From Candidatus Caldisaccharidevorator malaysiensis (GTDB taxonomy: Bacteria; Armatimonadota; Fervidibacteria; Fervidibacterales; Fervidibacteraceae), in the NCBI GenBank assembly GCA_025057575.1, contig JANXBO010000018.1, positions 1 through 32,761 of the forward strand: a DNA stretch of 32,761 nt. The letters are read 5' to 3'. A program made the position numbers and the translations under genes. Below, piece by piece: positions 24,839-32,532 of the stretch (positions within the stretch are counted from its first letter, which is position 1; every line of letters begins with the position of its first letter). Below the pieces are notes generated by a model that was not told the origin of the DNA, did no database searches, and saw nothing but the letters and a program-made list of their open reading frames with translations.

Positions 24839-27133
24839 ATGGCGAGTTGGAGGTTGCTAACGGGCTTAATCATCGTGATGAGCCTTTTAGGATCGTTTTA
24901 TTTATGGGCGGTGGAGGGGGTTAAAGAAGGACAAATGGTGCGAGCCGGTAATTTTAAGGATTTTTCCGAAGCCATTGCCAAGGCAAAATCAAGAACCCTG
25001 GTCATTGACCAACCTCAACCAATTACTTCTACCTTAAATGTCCCTGCTGATGTCCACCTCTTTTTCGTTGGTGAAGGATACTTAAAAAAGGAAGCAAAGG
25101 ATAGAATTAGTGTTGTCGTCCGAGCGCCGATCACCGCACCGCACCGTCAGATATTCATCGGATTTGAGCCAGGCGAAATCCAATTGCACAATTCGCAAAA
25201 GGCTATCCCTCAATGGTGGGGCGCAAAGGCTGACGACGACCAAGATGATTTTCTCGCCATTCAGTCTGCCATTGACAGCGGTTCCAGTTCCGTCTATTTA
25301 GCACAAGGTCGCTACATCGTCAGCCAAACCATTAACATCACCAATCGCCCGGGTGGTGGACTGATCGTCCATGGTGATGGATTCGGTTACGAAAGAGGCA
25401 GGATCATCTACGGAAACACAAGAGGCATTCTCTTTGATACCTCGGGCTCTCAATACATAGAATTCCGTGACCTGGCGATTGAGAGTGGTCCATCTAATCC
25501 GTCAACCATTGCCTTCCTTTTCGCCCGCTCGGCAAAAATTGAATACACCAAGTATGCTCAATTTCACTCGCTGACAAACGTCCGTGTCTATCTTCCCTCA
25601 ATCCCAAAAGCAAACAACGGCAATGGCACAGTAGCAGTTTACAACTATGCTGCTGAAGTCTGGAGAGCGTGGAATGTTTACCTAATGGCAGACCAGCCGC
25701 TCATCTTCACTGGCTACAACATCTTCAGAGTCAAATCCCCTTTCACAGAACTGTGGTCCGGCTATCCGTCTATTTCCGAGTGCACCGTTGACGGCGCCTC
25801 TACCCTGCACGCTTTGGGGGTGGACACAATTCCGCAAGAATACCGGGTGCCGGCAGGTCTGATTCGAATGTCCAACGGGACCCGAGCGGTTGTGTATTTG
25901 GACTCGCGTTATCTGCTGGGACCCGAGGGCGCCCACCTCAATATCACCGGCATCTCCGGCTTAGCAACGAAAACCAGTTATGCTATGTTTCTTTTGCAGT
26001 CGCTCTTGCAATCAGCAGAGCGGTTCAGGTTTCTTGACAAAATAGGAGTCATCATTTTGAATGTCAAGCACGGTGACTTGCTCACTATTGATCAACCCCC
26101 TCAGCAAGGACTGGAGCCGGAGCAGAAGGAACTATGGGAACGATTGGGTTTGAGTGCAAAACCTTTTGAGAATGTCCGCTACTTGTTGCCATACGGCAAG
26201 GAGACCCCAAGAACACGTAATCCCAATAGTTTTTGCCGACCGCAGGGCAATTGGAGTATGTTTGCTTATTCGCTTCAAGATACCTACGACAAACTGGACT
26301 TGCTGCTCTCACAGATACCCGACCCTTGGGACACGATCAATGCGCTGGTCGGTGAGATTACACAAGGGCTCACAGACCCAAGGACTGGGGGATGGGGACC
26401 AAGGGGTGTGTGGAGAGAGGTGACGGACTGGAATGCTCTGCTGAACGGACCGCCCCTTGTGGACACCGAGACGGGACAGGCGCGGTCAGTCGGCGATGTG
26501 CGCGCCGTTTCTGTGGCTCGCTTTCGTCGCATTATGCGCCGGATCGTTCAAACCCGACAGAGCGGTATCTTTGTGCGGCAGAGGGCTGAAGGTATCGGAA
26601 ATTTAAGTGAGGAGATTGGCAGGATTCGGGGAGGCGAGGTGACCGTCGTTGACATTGCCAGACTGACCGACGATGAGCAGACTTTGGTTTTTGGCGATAT
26701 CTTAAGGACGATTTATGCATTATATGCGGAGGAAGGTCCCGAACGGGATAATTTGCCGGAAAAGGTGATCATCTTTGTGGACGAGTTGAACAAGTATGCG
26801 CCTGCCCGAGAGCGAACATCGCCGATCTTGGAACAGGTCCTTGACATTGCCGAGCGGGGACGCTCCTTGGGGGTCATTCTGTTCGGTGCCGAGCAGTTTA
26901 TGAGTGCCGTTCACGAACGAGTTGCCGGAAACTGCTCCACGACTGTCGTCGGACGGACCGGCTCAGCGGAATTATCGGCTGTCCATTACCGTTTTTTGGA
27001 CCCATCAGTCAAAGCCCACATCACTCGTCTGGAGAAGGGTGAGTTAGTTTTGAGCCACGCCATTTATCGCCAGCCGATAAAAATCGTCTTCCCCAAACCC
27101 GCCTACTTGCAAAACATTGCAGCCCCATCGTAG
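24839..27133 (+). CDS. Chimeric ORF: secreted pectate-lyase-like beta-helix fused to truncated HerA-like ATPase
   Basis: A protein of 764 residues. The N terminus has a signal peptide (LLTGLIIVMSLLGSFYLWA) and then the pectate-lyase-3 type opening (WWGAKADDDQDDFLAIQSAID) and right-handed beta-helix stretches to about residue 300. From about residue 310-320 the sequence becomes a HerA/DUF87-type ATPase: VPAGLIRMSNG, YLLGPEGAHLNITG, a variant Walker A GISGLATKTSY (near 371), Walker B KVIIFVDELNKYAP (near 642-655), and the arginine-rich ERGRSLGVILFGAEQF. HerA relatives normally carry a further hundred or so N-terminal residues (HAS-barrel) before this point, so the ATPase half looks 5'-truncated. 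A secretion signal on a cytoplasmic ATPase makes little sense. The ORF is open through the junction, so it is either a recent in-frame rearrangement or an assembly join. An excellent GGAGGTGA precedes the ATG. Confidence 0.75.
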   Translation: MASWRLLTGLIIVMSLLGSFYLWAVEGVKEGQMVRAGNFKDFSEAIAKAKSRTLVIDQPQPITSTLNVPADVHLFFVGEGYLKKEAKDRISVVVRAPITAPHRQIFIGFEPGEIQLHNSQKAIPQWWGAKADDDQDDFLAIQSAIDSGSSSVYLAQGRYIVSQTINITNRPGGGLIVHGDGFGYERGRIIYGNTRGILFDTSGSQYIEFRDLAIESGPSNPSTIAFLFARSAKIEYTKYAQFHSLTNVRVYLPSIPKANNGNGTVAVYNYAAEVWRAWNVYLMADQPLIFTGYNIFRVKSPFTELWSGYPSISECTVDGASTLHALGVDTIPQEYRVPAGLIRMSNGTRAVVYLDSRYLLGPEGAHLNITGISGLATKTSYAMFLLQSLLQSAERFRFLDKIGVIILNVKHGDLLTIDQPPQQGLEPEQKELWERLGLSAKPFENVRYLLPYGKETPRTRNPNSFCRPQGNWSMFAYSLQDTYDKLDLLLSQIPDPWDTINALVGEITQGLTDPRTGGWGPRGVWREVTDWNALLNGPPLVDTETGQARSVGDVRAVSVARFRRIMRRIVQTRQSGIFVRQRAEGIGNLSEEIGRIRGGEVTVVDIARLTDDEQTLVFGDILRTIYALYAEEGPERDNLPEKVIIFVDELNKYAPARERTSPILEQVLDIAERGRSLGVILFGAEQFMSAVHERVAGNCSTTVVGRTGSAELSAVHYRFLDPSVKAHITRLEKGELVLSHAIYRQPIKIVFPKPAYLQNIAAPS

Positions 27134-27178
27134 GGGCACCGCAGCCTGCTTCCCAACAATATTTGCAATGCCGTTGCG

Positions 27179-28456
27179 TTAGTCACCCGATCGGGGTAGA
27201 TCCAATAAGTTGCGCAAGAAATCTTGCAACGATCTGTCCGGTGACAGTGCCGAGCGAGAAATCAGTTCGGCAACCGTTCGGGCTAAGTCGTCCCGATGCA
27301 GGATCATTCTCAAGTCGGTGAAGGTGAGTCGGGGAAATTCGTCAAAGTCCTGTCCAAAGTTGATTTGGCAGAGGGGTTGAATGGCATACCGGTTCACGAT
27401 GTCGGCAAACCATTGGGCAACGGCGTTGAGGCTTAACAGGAACAGTTGGCTGTGGTCTCGGGATAACGCCCAACTACCGATGTCGCCCTGCCCCAAATTT
27501 AAAAATTGGGCTAACACACCCTTGACCATCATCGTGTCGTGATGCTGGATCGCTTCGGAAAAGGCTTGTGTCGCAGCGACCTGACCCCCCAGGATTTCCA
27601 CACTGAAATCCTCGGGTAAGACTAAGGCTGCTCGGTCGTGGGTTCTGAGTTTCTCTAAAACGCTAAGCAGCAAGTTTCGGTCGCTTTCGGAAGTGCCTCG
27701 GGGCACCTTCCCGACGGCAATGCCGGCTGACCATCGCTCCAGCGCCACTCCTTGGAGTTTGTAGTAGATGTCTTTGAGCAGCCAATGTTTGTAAATCGGG
27801 CGCAAAAGAGAGAACCCATAAGGATTGCCAAACTCCCGACGCCAGATAAAGAGGAGTAACTTGTCAATCGGGATGGTCACTTGCCGCCATCGCCCCGTCG
27901 GGTCTACCCCTGATTGCCGGATACCTTCTAACCCTCCGTCAGGAGCAAACAGAAAACACTCCACCGTTGCCGGATGGCGGGGAGCCAGTTTGCGATAAGT
28001 CCACAGCCCATTGCGTTGTTCATACACCTTTTCAAAAGGGACAAACCCGTAGAAAAGAGCCAAGAGAGCCTCACGGAGGAAATCATCAAAGGTGATCGTC
28101 ATACCACCAAAAAAAGTTTCGTTGATTAAGTCGGCCGCCTGCTTTGCAGATGGTGATGATCCCCCTTCCTCCACTCTCCAATCGGTCGCCCGAATCGGTA
28201 GGGTGAGAGCGTATTCCACAGCCTGAATCGTGGAGTCGGATCGCCGCATCTTGTTGTAGAGAAAAAGGCTGTGGGGAAATGATATCTCGGGAAGGTATTC
28301 GTCGGCAGGCAAAGAGGATAGAGAAGAGCCTGCGCCCGAGCCCCCAAACCCTAACTCTTTGGTCGGCAGGTTGTTTCGGGTTTGTTTCTTTTCTGAAAAA
28401 TACTTAACAAGAGGCGTTAAAGGGACAGCGACTTTGCGGACCAGGTTTCGGAACAT
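27179..28456 (-). CDS. Phage portal protein, DUF935/Mu gp29 type
   Basis: A protein of 425 residues. Family features include the early SLFLYNKMRRSDSTIQAVEYAL, the FGNPYGFSLLRPIYKHWLLK motif (about residues 210-230) and ALERWSAGIAVGKVPRG, and a C-terminal region naming an NRYAIQPLCQINFG segment. The portal forms the ring at one vertex through which terminase pumps DNA. It is the last gene of the minus-strand head operon, after a hairpin that separates it from the capsid gene. GGGGAGAG precedes the ATG. It is intact. Confidence 0.85.
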   Translation of the reverse strand: MFRNLVRKVAVPLTPLVKYFSEKKQTRNNLPTKELGFGGSGAGSSLSSLPADEYLPEISFPHSLFLYNKMRRSDSTIQAVEYALTLPIRATDWRVEEGGSSPSAKQAADLINETFFGGMTITFDDFLREALLALFYGFVPFEKVYEQRNGLWTYRKLAPRHPATVECFLFAPDGGLEGIRQSGVDPTGRWRQVTIPIDKLLLFIWRREFGNPYGFSLLRPIYKHWLLKDIYYKLQGVALERWSAGIAVGKVPRGTSESDRNLLLSVLEKLRTHDRAALVLPEDFSVEILGGQVAATQAFSEAIQHHDTMMVKGVLAQFLNLGQGDIGSWALSRDHSQLFLLSLNAVAQWFADIVNRYAIQPLCQINFGQDFDEFPRLTFTDLRMILHRDDLARTVAELISRSALSPDRSLQDFLRNLLDLPRSGD

Positions 28457-28487
28457 CCTGCCCCACTCTCCCCATCAAAAGTTGGGT

Positions 28488-28514
28488 GGGGTAGGGGTGT
28501 AGGACCCCTACCCC
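28488..28514 (-). terminator. Strong hairpin between capsid and portal genes
   Basis: Perfect 11-bp arms GGGGTAGGGGT and ACCCCTACCCC flank a 5-base loop. In the minus-strand operon it falls just after the major capsid stop and before the portal start. No T tract follows on that strand (one precedes it), so it may be a partial terminator, an mRNA-stability element or a processing site that sets capsid above portal. Confidence 0.5.
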
Positions 28515-28526
28515 AAAAAGCCTCGG

Positions 28527-29435
28527 CTACGCTAACACATCGGTGAGGAGGTATCCGGCGTCGGGAGCCGTGAGGACTTCCGCAGTTGCGTGGCGGACAC
28601 GAACAACGGAGGATGAGGAGGGTTCGTCGCGGTAGCGCTCGGTTGTGAGAGGGACCGATGTGAAGCAGTAGCCGAAGGCAGGAACGTTCAGACCTGGTGA
28701 TTCGGGAACAAAAGCAACGACGACGGTGTCACCCCAGATGAATTGGAGGTCGTCCGGTCTCCCTTCCGGAGCCGTATTGCGGTCGGCGTCACCGATCAGG
28801 ACCTCTCGCAAGTCTAAGAGGCGGGCGATGACATCGGCGGTAATGTCTCTGGTCGTGTATTTGACTCGGTCCGTTATCTGAGGGTGGTCCAGCAAGACTT
28901 CCCAAACTTGCCGGCTCATCGCCACGGTCGTCGGTCGCCTGCCGATGTTCCTCTGCACCGCTTGAATCGCTGCCCGAAGGTCGGAAAGGGGTGCGCTGTT
29001 GGGTTGGTTCCACTTGACAGAAGGAGAGGACGAAGGGACCGACGGATCCGATGTGATGGCGGTGAGGATCCTCCTCTCCTGGTCCAGCGTGAGCATATCC
29101 ACCAGTATTTGTGTGGCTGCTGTAAAGGGATCCACAGGGCTCTGAGCGTTGCGAACTAACTGGTCGTCCACAGCGATTTCCACGGCATATTCCGTGCAGG
29201 AGTAGGAGAGGGGGGTCAGGGACCAGTCCACCCGAAAGGCGCGGCTGCCCGGACCACGAGCGAAGTTGTCCAGTCGGAACGCATCTTTACCAAACTTAGC
29301 GACCTTGCCCGAGTCCATTTTGACAGGAACGGGCTTAAGAATCTGGGTTCCGATGAAACCCTCGGGACGATAGGCGATGGCGACTTGAGTTAACAGGGTG
29401 TCAACGATCAGGTCTCTTGGGTCTGAGACAGGCAC
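28527..29435 (-). CDS. Major capsid protein (HK97-fold, Mu-like)
   Basis: A protein of 302 residues. The pattern fits phage major capsid proteins of the Mu/GpE-like group: an N-terminal arm (LLTQVAIAYRPEGFIGTQIL), then FRLDNFARGPGSRAFRVDWS, a spine helix region with VDPFTAATQILVDML, and the RRPTTVAMSRQVWEVLLDHP element, which is common in this group. The start is the GTG at 29435, with AAGGAGG 8 bases upstream; the frame also has a GTG at 29444, but that lies inside the ribosome binding site. It sits between the decoration and portal genes and is the likely main shell protein. Confidence 0.82.
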   Translation of the reverse strand: MPVSDPRDLIVDTLLTQVAIAYRPEGFIGTQILKPVPVKMDSGKVAKFGKDAFRLDNFARGPGSRAFRVDWSLTPLSYSCTEYAVEIAVDDQLVRNAQSPVDPFTAATQILVDMLTLDQERRILTAITSDPSVPSSSPSVKWNQPNSAPLSDLRAAIQAVQRNIGRRPTTVAMSRQVWEVLLDHPQITDRVKYTTRDITADVIARLLDLREVLIGDADRNTAPEGRPDDLQFIWGDTVVVAFVPESPGLNVPAFGYCFTSVPLTTERYRDEPSSSSVVRVRHATAEVLTAPDAGYLLTDVLA

Positions 29436-29468
29436 CAGCGTCACCTCCTTGACAATAGGTAGCGATCA

Positions 29469-29903
29469 TCAGAACCGGAAAGGAGCCAGCAGGACTTCTA
29501 TGACCTCACCGGCGACGGAAGCGGACCGAAGAGCATAGCCGATGATGAAGGACCCACCTTGAGCCGGCTGCGTGGTGGCGTTTTGTGTGTAGGATGCGGC
29601 AGTGTTTTCCGTGTGGGTGTGATAAGAGGATGCGGGGCGAACCCGACCGTTTCCAGCGCTGACGAGGGGGGTGAGAGGTGCGGTAATTGCCTGGGCGGCA
29701 ATCGCTTTGCTCACTCCGCTCACCATCACGGAAGCAGCGCCCCCTTCTTTGGGTTTGTTCTGAAGGATTCCAAGGCTGATTTGATTGTCCGATGCCACAG
29801 TCACCTGCCCGTTGCTATCCAAAGTAACGGGAGCAAACTGATAGTTGCTCAGGTCCGCTGCAGCGGGAAAGGTGAGGACAATTGCCGGTGCGCTTTTCGC
29901 CAT
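29469..29903 (-). CDS. Head decoration protein (DUF2190-like)
   Basis: A protein of 144 residues, small, Ala/Thr/Ser-rich and beta-rich. YQFAPVTLDSNGQVTVAS and SLGILQNKPKEGGAASVMVSGVSKA match the DUF2190-type capsid accessory pattern (a G-I-L-Q-N-x-P element followed by a V-x-G-x-x-x-A element). Such proteins cement or decorate the shell. It lies just upstream of the capsid gene in the usual place, with AAGGAGGTGA before the ATG. Confidence 0.78.
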   Translation of the reverse strand: MAKSAPAIVLTFPAAADLSNYQFAPVTLDSNGQVTVASDNQISLGILQNKPKEGGAASVMVSGVSKAIAAQAITAPLTPLVSAGNGRVRPASSYHTHTENTAASYTQNATTQPAQGGSFIIGYALRSASVAGEVIEVLLAPFRF

Positions 29904-29917
29904 TGAGGGTCACCTCC

Positions 29918-30337
29918 TTAGAGTCGGAAGCGGTAGTATTGGGCAGCCAAGTCGGGTCTCTGAGCGGCGGCTTCCTTCAGTGCCTCGGCAATGCTCAGGT
30001 TTTTCTGATCCGCAATCCTTCGGACGATTGCAACGAAGTCGCCATCCGGTTCTGTGACAGAAGAAAACCCGATCTCACCGAGGGGAATCAGTTGCAGTTC
30101 GGAAAGGGCGTCCAGAATTTGACGCGCGACCGGCTCGCTGACCTGAATCAGCGCTTCTGCCAGGCGCTCACAGGCTTTGGGAGAGAGGGCAGCTTTTCCG
30201 TCGCTGAACCGCATCGTTTGGAGCGATCGGAAAAGGATTTCCCTCCTTTGCAGGTCCTGCAGGTGTCGGACCTGATGTTCCAACCGGATGATTCGGCTGG
30301 GATCCAGTGGTTTCGGATCAGAATATTGATCCGACAT
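29918..30337 (-). CDS. Nested scaffold protein, internal start in the protease gene
   Basis: In frame with the protease gene, an ATG at 30337 (MSDQYSDPKPL) follows AAGGAGG by about ten bases, a better ribosome binding site than that of the full-length gene. It would make a 139-residue, helical, coiled-coil-like protein (SRIIRLEHQVRHLQDLQRR) equal to the C-terminal third of the protease. Phage lambda C/Nu3 and Mu I/Z make their scaffolds this way. Strong by sequence, not proven. Confidence 0.6.
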   Translation of the reverse strand: MSDQYSDPKPLDPSRIIRLEHQVRHLQDLQRREILFRSLQTMRFSDGKAALSPKACERLAEALIQVSEPVARQILDALSELQLIPLGEIGFSSVTEPDGDFVAIVRRIADQKNLSIAEALKEAAAQRPDLAAQYYRFRL

Positions 30338-31204
30338 TGTGATAGCACCTCCTTCAGAGAAACGCTCAACACATTGACGGGCTAATTGAAGTGCTTCTTT
30401 AATGACGGAATCCGGTAGGTTCACACCTTTTCGGGCACCGGAGAGGGCAGCGATAGCAGCGATCACACCCCTCTTGATGAGTCGGGGTGAGCCGGCAACG
30501 ATATCCGCAACAGGAAGTTTGTAACCTTCTAAAACATAAGGATGGGATTCATCGTAGACCAGGAAACGCTTTCGGTATCGCCGCCACTCATCGCCCTCCC
30601 ATTGGTGCGGATCATCGGGAGAAACCCACTGACGCCATCGTTTTTCGCTTTCTTGGGCGTCCCAGGATCGTTCTTCATCACTATCCAAAGGAAGGTTTAG
30701 GGGGTCACTGTTAACGGTCCAACGGGGTTCGGCGGCGGTAAGGGGTGTTAAGTTTTTGAAGAAGGGTCGGTTGGTCAGGGCAACGCCCGTCAAGAGGTAT
30801 TCTAAGTAACGACCGGTAGCAGGGTCATAGGCGGGACCCAGTTCCACGCTAATGTATTTGAATCTCTTGCCGGCGATCGCTTGCCGACCCAAATCAGTCC
30901 ACTCAATGAGCCCGAAAAGACCTTCGGGACGAACCTCAAGGGCTTTGACCCACCCGGCTGCCCCTTCGGTTGTGTATTGATGCTCTAAATTGACCGGAAC
31001 CTGACGACCCAGAAGACCAGCGTCAAAGCGCTCCTTCATTTTTGCCAGGGTGGGTCGGTCCAGGATCAAAAGACCGTAGTGGGGATGACGAAATTGACCC
31101 GTCGGTAACAGGTGAACCCACTGAGTGGGGGTCGGGTCCTTCAAGAGTTCTTCAAGAGGCAGATCGGCAAAACTTTTTTCTGTTTCCCTTTCGTTATCCA
31201 CCAT
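29918..31204 (-). CDS. Mu gpI-like prohead protease/scaffold
   Basis: A protein of 428 residues. The N-terminal region (WVHLLPTGQFRHPHYGLLILDR, VPVNLEHQYTTEGAAGWVKALEV, YISVELGPAYDPATGRYLEYLLTGVALTNRPFF) matches the Mu protein I family of prohead maturation proteases: His in LEHQ and Ser in YISVE are the expected catalytic region. An acidic linker follows, then a helical scaffold-like C terminus from about residue 290. It heads the head operon. The ATG at 31204 is used; a TTG lies one codon earlier and is also possible. A second start inside the gene at 30337 would give the scaffold alone. Confidence 0.82.
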   Translation of the reverse strand: MVDNERETEKSFADLPLEELLKDPTPTQWVHLLPTGQFRHPHYGLLILDRPTLAKMKERFDAGLLGRQVPVNLEHQYTTEGAAGWVKALEVRPEGLFGLIEWTDLGRQAIAGKRFKYISVELGPAYDPATGRYLEYLLTGVALTNRPFFKNLTPLTAAEPRWTVNSDPLNLPLDSDEERSWDAQESEKRWRQWVSPDDPHQWEGDEWRRYRKRFLVYDESHPYVLEGYKLPVADIVAGSPRLIKRGVIAAIAALSGARKGVNLPDSVIKEALQLARQCVERFSEGGAITMSDQYSDPKPLDPSRIIRLEHQVRHLQDLQRREILFRSLQTMRFSDGKAALSPKACERLAEALIQVSEPVARQILDALSELQLIPLGEIGFSSVTEPDGDFVAIVRRIADQKNLSIAEALKEAAAQRPDLAAQYYRFRL

Positions 31205-31207
31205 CAA

Positions 31208-31362
31208 CCGTAACCGTTCCTTTTTTCGGTTTACGATGGTAGGAGAGGGCGAGGAAGGAAACTATTCCGGACACAAATAGGACGGACAGAAAAGTCCTCT
31301 TGATAAAAAGCACAAAAGTGAGAGAGGGTGCTGATGGGGTTTAGGAGGGGGATGGGTTGTTG
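31208..31362. other. Gap before moaA stop
   Basis: About 155 bases between moaA and the head operon, both read on the minus strand. The head-operon promoter should lie here, but I could not identify a good -35/-10 pair by eye. Confidence 0.3.
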
Positions 31363-32403
31363 TTAACCGCCGATGGTGTGCATCGGACGGATGTGGGGGA
31401 TCGTGGACACTTTGCGGAGGAGGGATTCTACTCCTTCAAACTTCTTAAAAAAAGCGCGACGGATCAGTTCTTCCAGTTCGTCGTCGCTGGCACCACTGCG
31501 AAGGGCTGTTTTTAGGTCATATTCATCCTTGCTGAAGAGGCAGGGGACTATTTTCCCGTCGGCGGTCAATCGGATCCGGTCGCAGTCAAAGCAGAAGGGT
31601 TGGCTCATAGAAGTGATGATCCCGATGCTGCCGGGAGCACCATCGCGGAAGACAAAGTTGACGGCAGTGGAGCCTGGGGTCCTCGGTAAGGGTGTCAGGG
31701 GGAACACCGCTTCAATGGTCTTTCGGATTTCCTCACCGCTGACCATTCGGTCCTTGTCCCAAATCTTTTGTCCGTCAAAGGGCATATACTCAATGAAGCG
31801 GACGGAGACGGACAGGTTTCGGGCTAAGCGGGCGAAATCAACGATTTCATCGTCGTTGCAGCCTCGGGTGATGACGACATTGACTTTCACGGGATGAAAA
31901 CCGACTTCCAGAGCCGTCAGGAGACCCTTGTTCACCCGGTCAAAGACCCCCTTAACGCCGACGATTTGGTCAAACCGCTCCCGATTAAGGCTATGGAGGC
32001 TGACGGTGACGCTCTGGAGACCTTTTTCCTTTAGGGCGTGAGCCTGTTCGGCGAGGTAGTAGCCGTTAGTCGTCAAGGACAGGCTCTCCAGCCCAGAGAG
32101 GGAAGAGAGGAGGGCGACGAGGTGGGGCAGGTTTCTGCGGACGAGGGGCTCCCCGCCCGTTAGGCGGACCGACCGAACGCCCAGCCCGACCAAGATCTTG
32201 GTGATCCGGCTGATCTCTTCGTAGGTCAACAGTTGGTCTTTAGGGAGCCACTGGGGATCGGCTGGCATACAGAAGTGGCACCGCAGGTTGCACCGGTCGG
32301 TGACAGAAATCCTCAGTTTTCTGGCGATCCGCCCGAATCGGTCTTTAAGGACTTTTCTCTCCCTCGTTAGAAGAGGGGTCGCCTTTTCTTTGGCTAATTT
32401 CAA
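31363..32403 (-). CDS. moaA: GTP 3',8-cyclase MoaA
   Basis: A protein of 346 residues. It is a radical SAM enzyme making the first molybdopterin precursor from GTP. The N-terminal cluster motif is CNLRCHFC (Cys38, 42, 45), and RLTGGEPLVRRNL follows. The second 4Fe-4S cluster uses FCFDCDRIR...VPCLF near residues 268-290, and the protein ends in the Gly-Gly required by MoaA. Complete. The TTG at 32403 is preferred because AGGAGG lies 8 bases upstream. It is divergent from ileS. No other moa genes are nearby. Confidence 0.95.
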   Translation of the reverse strand: MKLAKEKATPLLTRERKVLKDRFGRIARKLRISVTDRCNLRCHFCMPADPQWLPKDQLLTYEEISRITKILVGLGVRSVRLTGGEPLVRRNLPHLVALLSSLSGLESLSLTTNGYYLAEQAHALKEKGLQSVTVSLHSLNRERFDQIVGVKGVFDRVNKGLLTALEVGFHPVKVNVVITRGCNDDEIVDFARLARNLSVSVRFIEYMPFDGQKIWDKDRMVSGEEIRKTIEAVFPLTPLPRTPGSTAVNFVFRDGAPGSIGIITSMSQPFCFDCDRIRLTADGKIVPCLFSKDEYDLKTALRSGASDDELEELIRRAFFKKFEGVESLLRKVSTIPHIRPMHTIGG

Positions 32404-32474
32404 AGTTAGGACCTCCTGAGCGGTTCCAATTGTAACGCCCCAAAGGAAGGGCTTCTTTGACCTGTGGCAAAATC

Positions 32475-32489
32475 GTCACAATGTCACAA
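32475..32489 (+). repeat. Short tandem GTCACAA pair upstream of ileS
   Basis: GTCACAA at 32475-32481 and again at 32483-32489, an 8-base period, in the 129-base gap between divergent moaA and ileS. It could be a small regulator site; too short to be sure. No T-box leader is visible before ileS. Confidence 0.3.
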
Positions 32490-32532
32490 AAGAAATGCAG
32501 ACCTTGAGAAACTCCATCGGAGGAGTAAGAAG

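Noticed and set aside
32404..32532. T-box riboswitch before ileS
   Set aside because: The gap is only 129 bases and I saw no T-box sequence or specifier-loop and terminator arrangement.
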